Source: Atopobium sp.
GTDB taxonomy: Bacteria > Actinomycetota > Coriobacteriia > Coriobacteriales > Atopobiaceae
DNA: 5,013 nt
Direction: 5' to 3'
NCBI GenBank assembly: GCA_015259045.1
Contig: JABZHD010000094.1
Coordinates: 1-5,013, forward strand
The notes below the pieces were generated by a model, which did no database searches, was not told where the DNA came from, and saw nothing but the letters and a program-made list of their open reading frames with translations. This document shows, in pieces, positions 1 through 3,887 of this stretch. The translations under genes were made by a program, and so were the position numbers. Numbering within the stretch: the first letter of the stretch is position 1; every line of letters begins with the position of its first letter.

Positions 1-1157
1 GTCGAGAAAACCCATGTTCTTAGTGTTGTTTCAGTAGAGCCACTATAGGTCACTTTAAAAAGTGCGCCTTGAAGCGTTGCGTTTCCTTGGGGAGAAGCAC
101 TTTGTTGCTCGGAATGATTGTCTTCGCTGAGGCTGGTGCTGTGGTCAAAGTCTTGTTTTGAAATGCGTAGATTAAAGTCTCCGACAGGAGTGTCGGTAAC
201 CGTGAGAGCGCTCTCTTCCTGGTTTTTTACCTTTACAGCATGAATTGTCTGATCAAGAAGAAAGCCCTTTGGTGCAGTGGTTTCTTTTACGTATACCGTT
301 CCAACAGGAAGTTCATCGAGCGTTGCGGACCCTGATGCATCAAGAGTGAGGCTGCCAAGAAGATTGGTGCAACCCTCATCGGAATATACTCCGTAAACAG
401 CGCCTTCTAGGGAATAGTGCTCGTTATTTGAAGTGACATCGGGTAATAGGGAGCCTTTGGTGATTTTGAGAGAGCCAGATCGCTGCCCAAAGAAAAACAG
501 AACCTGTTTGTCTCCTGTAGGCACAAACAGCTTGGCAACTCCACTCTCCGGACCACCACCGTTGGTTTGAGCGTAGTTCATAGCATCGGAGTAGAACTGC
601 TCAATAGGTTGATGAAGCTCTGCCTGAGGAACGCTTACCGCAAGAGCATGAGCTTCTCCGCGCATAACCGCCCACAGCGCAAACTGCGTGATGGCTCGCG
701 CCTTCCAGCCTGTATAGCCATACACGTCTTTTTCTTGGGACGCAGTAGCTCCGTGATAAATGATGTAGTCAATAGCTCTAAGCTGCCCAGCGGTATACGT
801 TCCACCGCGAGCACCATTAACTGAAGTGAGTTTTGTATAAGACTGCGGATCAATTACACTTCCAGTTGCTCCTGGCCAGGCACCATAGTGATTGAACTCA
901 TCTCCACAGTAGAGATACGTACCGTCACTAGCGGTCCACATAGGAATTTGTTGTCCACCAGGAAAATCTTCTCTTTGTGCAACGGTAAAAGAGGACTCTT
1001 GTGCAAAAGCAAGTCTATGAGCAGGCTTTAGGAAAAAATGACTAAGGAGAAGAGCTCCAATCAACAGAGGGATAAACCAAAAGTGACAGACAGAAGCAAA
1101 GGAGCGACTCCGTGCAGTTCTTTCTTCCTTAGGTTTTGAGGATTTTGTGATAAACAT
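1..1157 (-). CDS. Thioester-domain / SpaA-type surface adhesin, N-terminal part (3' end outside window)
   Basis: The reverse strand is open without a stop for 385 codons from an ATG at 1157 to the left edge, so the C-terminus, including any LPXTG sorting signal, is not seen. The start has GGAGG five bases upstream. Residues 1-23 are basic, 24-44 are hydrophobic, and a signal peptidase site is plausible after RLAFA (about residue 52). A thioester domain follows: Cys84 in YLYCGDEF and Gln158 in ITQFALW fit the Cys and TQxA motifs whose side chains form an internal thioester in Gram-positive adhesins. Residues 228-323 form a SpaA/Cna-B-like beta domain with LEGAVYGVY and VKETTAPKGF; K234, E292 and N312 are candidate isopeptide residues. 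A linker rich in Ser/Gln/Glu leads to a second such domain (FNLRISKQD, K334; LQGALFKV) cut by the edge. From the family, it would be exported and wall-anchored and could bind host surfaces covalently; the ligand is unknown. It could also be a pilus tip subunit, since those share this layout. It is divergent from the Fur-family gene. Confidence 0.88.
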   Translation of the reverse strand, partial: MFITKSSKPKEERTARSRSFASVCHFWFIPLLIGALLLSHFFLKPAHRLAFAQESSFTVAQREDFPGGQQIPMWTASDGTYLYCGDEFNHYGAWPGATGSVIDPQSYTKLTSVNGARGGTYTAGQLRAIDYIIYHGATASQEKDVYGYTGWKARAITQFALWAVMRGEAHALAVSVPQAELHQPIEQFYSDAMNYAQTNGGGPESGVAKLFVPTGDKQVLFFFGQRSGSLKITKGSLLPDVTSNNEHYSLEGAVYGVYSDEGCTNLLGSLTLDASGSATLDELPVGTVYVKETTAPKGFLLDQTIHAVKVKNQEESALTVTDTPVGDFNLRISKQDFDHSTSLSEDNHSEQQSASPQGNATLQGALFKVTYSGSTETTLRTWVFS

Positions 1158-1162
1158 GCGTG

Positions 1163-1167
1163 CCTCC
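1163..1167 (-). promoter_or_regulatory. Ribosome binding site of the adhesin
   Basis: TTTGGAGG on the reverse strand ends five bases before the ATG at 1157. It fixes this start, because no other in-frame start nearby has a comparable site and the signal peptide begins here. Confidence 0.75.
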
Positions 1168-1231
1168 AAACTGAAAAATCAGAGGTAGATTGCGTATGAT
1201 GAGATTTTTGTAATGCATAAATAAGAGCTTT

Positions 1232-1241
1232 TGTTGCAACA
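1232..1241. repeat. 10-bp perfect palindrome TGTTGCAACA
   Basis: TGTTGCAACA is identical to its reverse complement and lies 62 bases upstream of the Fur-family start, in the divergent promoter region. It could be a protein binding site. No known regulator is assigned, and short palindromes arise by chance. Confidence 0.25.
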
Positions 1242-1250
1242 TATAGACAA

Positions 1251-1289
1251 TTAGTGTTAACGTATTCAGTAATCAGTAACACTTACTAA
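1251..1289. promoter_or_regulatory. Imperfect inverted repeat, candidate operator between divergent genes
   Basis: AGTGTTA (1253-1259) and TAACACT (1277-1283) are perfect 7-bp inverted arms 17 bases apart. The outer TTAG and CTAA also match if four extra bases are allowed in the right arm. Inside lies a tandem CAGTAAT/CAGTAAC (1267-1280). The element ends just before the ribosome binding site of the Fur-family gene, a position suited to autoregulation and possibly to control of the adhesin. It does not match the Bacillus PerR box (TTATAATNATTATAA) or the classic Fur box, so assigning it to this regulator is inference. No convincing -35/-10 pair could be placed on either strand here. Confidence 0.3.
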
Positions 1290-1294
1290 TTAAT

Positions 1295-1298
1295 GAGG
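1295..1298 (+). promoter_or_regulatory. Ribosome binding site supporting the GTG start of the Fur-family gene
   Basis: TGAGG ends five bases before the GTG at 1304. The protein begins RYSKQREAI, which aligns with the R-x-x-x-Q-R start of helix 2 in Fur/PerR proteins, so the short N-terminus looks genuine and not a misplaced start. Confidence 0.6.
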
Positions 1299-1303
1299 TT
1301 ATC

Positions 1304-1705
1304 GTGCGTTACAGTAAGCAACGTGAGGCAATTCGTACGTATATGGAAGGTCGCCATGACCATCCAACAGCAGATAGCGTGTATGCGGCAGTAAGAGAGG
1401 AGTTACCAAACATCTCTCTTGGAACCGTTTACCGCAACCTTATGCAGCTTGTTGACGCAGGTGAGCTTCAGGTTGTTAATACTGGTGATAACATCTCTCG
1501 TTTTGATCCAACTACAACTGAGCATGCCCACTTCCAGTGTCATGAGTGCGGCCGTGTCTTTGATGTTGATGGACCAGTTCTGAGGGACCTTACCAGTCTC
1601 ACCAAGGACTCTTGTGGCGAGATTGACTCTTACGCCTTGTGCTTTACGGGTATTTGCAATGAATGCCTAGCCAAGAACCCGGCGCTTCATCACAGCGTAA
1701 ACTAA
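1304..1705 (+). CDS. perR: Fur-family metal-dependent repressor, PerR type
   Basis: This cytoplasmic DNA-binding repressor has 133 residues, from GTG to TAA. Residues 17-50 hold the winged-helix DNA-binding part, with HPTADSVY and the recognition helix motif SLGTVYRNL. Two Cys pairs (C79/C82 in CHEC and C118/C121 in CNEC) form the structural zinc site. The regulatory metal site of Bacillus PerR (H37, D85, H91, H93, D104) aligns with H20, D68 (SRFD), H74, H76 (EHAH) and D87 (VFD). Asp rather than Glu at the last position is associated with peroxide-sensing PerR over iron-sensing Fur. From the family, Fe(II) at this site would react with H2O2, oxidise a His ligand and release DNA, switching on peroxide defence genes; Mn(II) would keep it bound. 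The protein lacks roughly the first 15-20 residues of Bacillus PerR, as in clostridial-type relatives. It is monocistronic, divergent from an adhesin, and followed by a terminator. Fur or Zur function cannot be excluded from sequence alone. Confidence 0.9.
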   Translation: MRYSKQREAIRTYMEGRHDHPTADSVYAAVREELPNISLGTVYRNLMQLVDAGELQVVNTGDNISRFDPTTTEHAHFQCHECGRVFDVDGPVLRDLTSLTKDSCGEIDSYALCFTGICNECLAKNPALHHSVN

Positions 1706-1732
1706 TTGCATTGCAACAAAACAGCTCTCTTT

Positions 1733-1760
1733 AAGACCGGTGTTCACCGGTCTTTTTCTT
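1733..1760 (+). terminator. Rho-independent terminator of the Fur-family gene
   Basis: AAGACCGG (1733-1740) pairs with CCGGTCTT (1747-1754) around TGTTCA (the inner TG/CA can also pair), followed by a T-rich run TTTTTCTT. It lies 28 bases after the stop codon. The opposite strand lacks a T-run after the stem, so it acts on the plus strand. Confidence 0.85.
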
Positions 1761-1834
1761 TATGGGGGAGCCTCAGGCTTGCGAGAAAACCTATCTGCTA
1801 GACGCGACCGCAGACCTGCATGTCCTATTGAAGG

Positions 1835-1874
1835 AAAGCTGCTTGGCATGACAGGATCTCCGCCAAGCAGCTTT
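1835..1874. repeat. 13-bp perfect stem with 14-base loop
   Basis: AAAGCTGCTTGGC (1835-1847) is the exact reverse complement of GCCAAGCAGCTTT (1862-1874). The loop is 1848-1861. The stem is too GC-rich and too long to expect by chance at this spacing. No T-run follows on the plus strand (TGCTCGAGG) or the minus strand (CCTTCAATAGG), so it is not a simple terminator. It may be an RNA structural element or a protein binding site. Confidence 0.7.
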
Positions 1875-1890
1875 GCTCGAGGAAGGTGGA

Positions 1891-2045
1891 GTTGTCGGGT
1901 GGAGAGCAGGCGCCTATAAGAGGTGGGATAGTGGTGTGCGGGGGTCTCTCGCCAGAAGTACTTTTGCATAGCGCTCCTTTCGTTGGAGAGCATGCTAAAG
2001 AGTGACTTTGCGCCTATTCTGACCAGCGCCTGTCCAGTTTCTGAC
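1891..2045 (+). ncRNA. Candidate rod-shaped RNA with weak 6S-like features (speculative; strand uncertain)
   Basis: CAGGCGC (1907-1913) pairs perfectly with GCGCCTG (2026-2032), and GGA (1901-1903) with TCC (2033-2035) extends it past a three-base bulge. Inside, a mostly single-stranded bubble (1914-1955 and 2009-2025) surrounds a long apical hairpin (1956-2008) of roughly 20 pairs with single-base bulges and one G-A mismatch. A closing stem, open centre and apical stem is the general plan of 6S RNA. The segment 1971-1996 (GCGCTCC, then GTTGGAGAGCATGCT) closely resembles a piece of E. coli 6S RNA as I remember it, but there the piece lies beside the central bubble and not in an apical hairpin. 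No promoter or terminator is clear. The strand is chosen only from that resemblance. Confidence 0.22.
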
Positions 2046-2062
2046 GGAGAAAATTTGTGTAG

Positions 2063-2085
2063 GCGCATATTTGTTGTATATGCGC
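2063..2085. repeat. 8-bp perfect hairpin GCGCATAT / ATATGCGC
   Basis: GCGCATAT (2063-2070) and ATATGCGC (2078-2085) are exact inverted arms around a 7-base loop. No T-run follows on either strand. It lies about 75 bases upstream of the tRNA-Gly -10 element, so it could mark the end of an upstream RNA or a regulator site. Confidence 0.5.
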
Positions 2086-2137
2086 AGCTAGGCAGAAAAC
2101 AACGCATCAAACTTTTATTTAGTTGTTAAGCAAGCGA

Positions 2138-2166
2138 TTAAAAGGCAAAAAATACTGTGATAAAAT
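2138..2166 (+). promoter_or_regulatory. Probable promoter of tRNA-Gly (extended -10)
   Basis: TGATAAAAT (2158-2166) matches the extended -10 pattern TGNTATAAT and ends 10 bases before the tRNA 5' end, so transcription would begin about 2172. The base run at the -35 distance (TTAAAA, 2138-2143) is a poor match, which an extended -10 can compensate for. Confidence 0.55.
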
Positions 2167-2176
2167 CTACACAATT

Positions 2177-2251
2177 GCGGGTATCGCCAAGTGGTAAGGC
2201 AATGGCTTCCCAAGCCATCATCCGCGGGTTCGAATCCCGTTGCCCGCTCCA
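2177..2251 (+). tRNA. tRNA-Gly, anticodon CCC
   Basis: The cloverleaf is complete. The acceptor stem is GCGGGTA (2177-2183) with TGCCCGC (2241-2247), discriminator T and encoded CCA (2249-2251). The anticodon stem ATGGC/GCCAT (2202-2206, 2214-2218) encloses loop TTCCCAA, placing anticodon CCC at 2209-2211, which reads GGG. The T arm is CGGGTTCGAATCCCG. It is a single gene with its own promoter and terminator. Confidence 0.97.
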
Positions 2252-2260
2252 AAGACATAC

Positions 2261-2284
2261 AAGAGCCCTTCGGGGCTCTTTTTA
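2261..2284 (+). terminator. Rho-independent terminator of tRNA-Gly
   Basis: AAGAGCCC (2261-2268) and GGGCTCTT (2273-2280) form an 8-bp stem closed by the very stable TTCG tetraloop and followed by TTT. It starts nine bases after the tRNA CCA end. Confidence 0.9.
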
Positions 2285-2333
2285 TGGACAAGATTGAAAT
2301 TTGGCGTTGTGAAGAAGGTTGTTCGGGTAGAAG

Positions 2334-2361
2334 TTGAGCGGAAATATTTTGGATATATCTT
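2334..2361 (+). promoter_or_regulatory. Possible promoter of the aminopeptidase gene
   Basis: TTGAGC (2334-2339) and TATCTT (2356-2361), 16 bases apart, are the best pair in the gap between the tRNA-Gly terminator and the aminopeptidase. Both are imperfect matches, and overlapping TATATC at 2354 is an alternative. A promoter is expected here because the upstream tRNA has its own terminator. Confidence 0.3.
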
Positions 2362-2405
2362 TGATAGAGCGTGCTTAAGTACTCGAATTACGCGGATTGA
2401 TGGTT

Positions 2406-2412
2406 GAAGGGA
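2406..2412 (+). promoter_or_regulatory. Ribosome binding site choosing the ATG at 2418
   Basis: GAAGGGA ends five bases before ATG 2418. Earlier in-frame starts, TTG at 2397 and ATG at 2400, have no purine-rich site at a workable distance, and the ribosome binding site would lie inside their coding sequence. Confidence 0.7.
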
Positions 2413-2417
2413 ACAAG

Positions 2418-3695
2418 ATGGCACAAATTCCTATGACAGACCAAGAGGTAAAGATTGCCCTTGATGCACTGTCTGATCAGATTGATAAATATGCTGAGCT
2501 TCTTGTGAAGAAGGGATGCGCAATTTCTGAGGGAAGTCAGCTGGTAATTAACGCTTCAATTGAGATTGCTGATTTTGCTCGTAGAGTTCAGCGCGCAGCC
2601 TATGCAGCTGGTGCAGAATTTGTCACGGTTATTTGGGGCGATCAAGAGTCCTCAAGAATCATGTACGAAAACGTAGATCTAGCTCGTCTTTCTAAAACTC
2701 CAAGCTGGAAGATTGAGCAGCTTAACTCCCTCGCAGAGCAGGGTGCAGCATTTTTGTTCCTCTCGTCTGATGATCCAAATGGTCTCAAGGGTATTGATCC
2801 AAAAAAGCCAGCTGCCGTTTCTCGTGCAAGAAACCTGGAGTGCGACGTCTTTAGAAATGGCATGGACTTTGGTAAAAACGTTTGGTGTATTGCTGGTGTT
2901 CCTGCAGCTGAATGGGCAAAGGTAATTTTCCCAGAGCTCTCTGAAGCTGAGGCAATCTACAGGCTTTGGGTTGCTATTTTGGACGTTGCTCATGCAAGTG
3001 GAGAAGATCCTCAGAGTGCTTGGGAGACCCACAATGCAACATTTGAGAAAACCAAGCGCTTCATGAATTCTCACCAGTTTGAAGAGCTTCGTTATGAGTC
3101 TTCAAATGGAACTCACCAGACTATCTGTATGAATCCAGGACATCTTTGGGAGGGTGGCGCTGGCAAGACCCAGGATGGAACGTTGTTCTTCCCTAACATT
3201 CCTACCGAGGAAGTCTTTACCACGCCAAACTATCGCAAGGTAAACGGCACTGTTCACTCTGCGTTGCCTCTGATTCATGCCGGCCAGATTGTTAAAAACT
3301 TCTGGTTTACCTTCAAAGACGGTGAGGTTGTTGACTACGGCGCTGAGCAGGGCAAAGACGTTCTGACTTCTATTGTTTCTCAAAAGGGCGGTAAGTACCT
3401 GGGAGAATGTGCTCTTATCTCTAAGAACACGCCTATTCGCCAGAGCGGCATTTTGTTCTACGATACCCTGTATGACGAGAATGCCAGCTGCCACTTAGCA
3501 CTTGGAATGGGCTTCCCAGAGTGCCTGGAGGGCGGTCTTGAGATGAACCCCGATGAACTCTTGGCTCATGGCGTCAATCAGAGCACAACCCACGTCGATT
3601 TTATGATTGGTGCAGACGATTTGAATATTTGGGGAATTTCTGCCGATGGAAAAGAAACACCAATTTTCGTAAATGGACAATGGGCATGGGAGTAA
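2418..3695 (+). CDS. M29-family metallo-aminopeptidase (AmpS/PepS/aminopeptidase T type)
   Basis: The product is a 425-residue cytoplasmic exopeptidase that removes N-terminal amino acids from peptides, using two metal ions. Family members are about 400-420 residues, so this is full length. There is no signal peptide. Residues 1-240 form the N-terminal domain (LVKKGCAISEGSQLVI and the late FGKNVWCIAGVP). The C-terminal catalytic part holds the conserved family blocks: FPNIPTEEVFTTP (E265), YLGECAL (E330), FYDTLYDENASCHLALG (E354, H359) and THVDFMIG (H392, D394). By alignment with Thermus aminopeptidase T, E265, E330, H359, H392 and D394 are the expected metal ligands. The start at 2418 is preferred over TTG 2397, which would add seven residues, because of the ribosome binding site. 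It stands alone between two tRNA genes, so it is probably a housekeeping peptide-recycling enzyme. Substrate preference cannot be read from sequence. Confidence 0.95.
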   Translation: MAQIPMTDQEVKIALDALSDQIDKYAELLVKKGCAISEGSQLVINASIEIADFARRVQRAAYAAGAEFVTVIWGDQESSRIMYENVDLARLSKTPSWKIEQLNSLAEQGAAFLFLSSDDPNGLKGIDPKKPAAVSRARNLECDVFRNGMDFGKNVWCIAGVPAAEWAKVIFPELSEAEAIYRLWVAILDVAHASGEDPQSAWETHNATFEKTKRFMNSHQFEELRYESSNGTHQTICMNPGHLWEGGAGKTQDGTLFFPNIPTEEVFTTPNYRKVNGTVHSALPLIHAGQIVKNFWFTFKDGEVVDYGAEQGKDVLTSIVSQKGGKYLGECALISKNTPIRQSGILFYDTLYDENASCHLALGMGFPECLEGGLEMNPDELLAHGVNQSTTHVDFMIGADDLNIWGISADGKETPIFVNGQWAWE

Positions 3696-3715
3696 ACTGC
3701 TACACTATCCTAGTT

Positions 3716-3735
3716 GCGTGGTAAAATTGCCACGC
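3716..3735. repeat. 6-bp hairpin GCGTGG / CCACGC between aminopeptidase and tRNA-Lys
   Basis: GCGTGG (3716-3721) and CCACGC (3730-3735) can pair around TAAAATTG. No T-run follows, so it is not a standard terminator. The loop contains the TAAAAT proposed as the tRNA-Lys -10 element, so the pairing may be chance. Confidence 0.35.
3719..3727 (+). promoter_or_regulatory. Possible extended -10 element of tRNA-Lys
   Basis: TGGTAAAAT matches TGNTATAAT and shares TGNTAAAAT with the element before tRNA-Gly. Transcription would start about 3734, ten bases before the tRNA. No -35 is recognisable. TGCTACACT (3698-3706) is an alternative that would give a longer leader. Confidence 0.4.
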
Positions 3736-3743
3736 CCGATAAT

Positions 3744-3819
3744 GGGCCGTTAGCTCAGTTGGTAGAGCAGGGGACTTTTAATCCCAAGGTCTAGGGTTCG
3801 AACCCCTAACGGCCCACCA
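3744..3819 (+). tRNA. tRNA-Lys, anticodon TTT
   Basis: The 76-base cloverleaf is complete. The acceptor stem is GGGCCGT (3744-3750) with ACGGCCC (3809-3815), discriminator A and encoded CCA (3817-3819). The D arm is AGCTCAGTTGGTAGAGC. The anticodon loop CTTTTAA places TTT at 3777-3779, reading AAA/AAG. The T arm is AGGGTTCGAACCCCT. The first anticodon-stem pair is a G-A mismatch, as often seen in bacterial tRNA-Lys. Confidence 0.97.
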
Positions 3820-3827
3820 GGTAATTC

Positions 3828-3866
3828 AAAGGTCGGGTACCATAGTGGTACTCGACCTTTTCTTTT
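3828..3866 (+). terminator. Rho-independent terminator of tRNA-Lys
   Basis: A 14-bp stem, 3828-3841 with 3847-3860 (AAAGGTCGGGTACC against GGTACTCGACCTTT, one G-T pair), has a 5-base loop and is followed by TCTTTTA. It begins eight bases after the CCA end and ends just before the purB ribosome binding site. purB must therefore either have its promoter in or near this element or depend on read-through. Confidence 0.88.
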
Positions 3867-3872
3867 ACGAGC

Positions 3873-3880
3873 AGAAGGAG
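3873..3880 (+). promoter_or_regulatory. Ribosome binding site supporting the GTG start of purB
   Basis: AGAAGGAG ends seven bases before GTG 3888, an ideal distance. The next candidate, ATG at codon 10, has no such site and would remove conserved N-terminal residues (RYTGKEMGHIFS). Confidence 0.75.
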
Positions 3881-3887
3881 TCTCATC

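Larger units (their letters stand above)
1761..2137. other. Gene-free, hairpin-rich intergenic region, possible structured RNA
   Basis: No convincing protein gene lies here on either strand. A 116-codon reverse frame (2110-1760) has no ribosome binding site, starts with TTG, and encodes a low-plausibility Arg/Pro/Ser-rich protein. The stretch instead holds a 13-bp perfect hairpin (1835-1874), a rod-like fold (about 1891-2045) and an 8-bp perfect hairpin (2063-2085). Signatures of RNase P RNA (GAGGAAAGTCC), tmRNA (tRNA-like ends and tag reading frame) and SRP RNA (GGAAGNAGCC apex) were looked for and not found. Neither strand has an obvious promoter or T-run terminator for an RNA, apart from the tRNA-Gly promoter at its right end. 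Confidence 0.5.

Noticed and set aside
567..824. 85-codon forward open frame opposite the adhesin
   Set aside because: The reverse strand carries a continuous 385-codon protein with signal peptide and domain motifs; the forward frame is its shadow.
1158..1303. Canonical PerR box or Fur box
   Set aside because: No stretch gives a good match to TTATAATNATTATAA or to the 7-1-7 Fur box; only the different inverted repeat at 1251-1289 is present.
1760..2110. 116-codon reverse-strand open frame
   Set aside because: TTG/ATG start without a ribosome binding site, no recognisable domain, Arg/Pro/Ser-rich translation, and it runs through several strong hairpins.
1761..2137. RNase P RNA, tmRNA or SRP RNA gene
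   Set aside because: The near-invariant core sequences of each were searched by eye on both strands and not found; GAGGAAGG at about 1879 is only a partial look-alike of the RNase P core.
2397..2417. Upstream TTG (2397) or ATG (2400) start for the aminopeptidase
   Set aside because: The only good ribosome binding site (2406-2412) lies downstream of them and serves ATG 2418.
2218..2424. Reverse open frame over tRNA-Gly 3' end and terminator
   Set aside because: It includes the tRNA and terminator stem, has no domain, and its start overlaps the aminopeptidase start region.
2679..3680. Several reverse-strand open frames within the aminopeptidase
   Set aside because: They are antisense to a gene with clear family motifs; none has a ribosome binding site or a plausible protein.
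3716..3735. Terminator of the aminopeptidase gene
   Set aside because: The stem is only six pairs and is followed by CCGATAATGGG, not a T-run.
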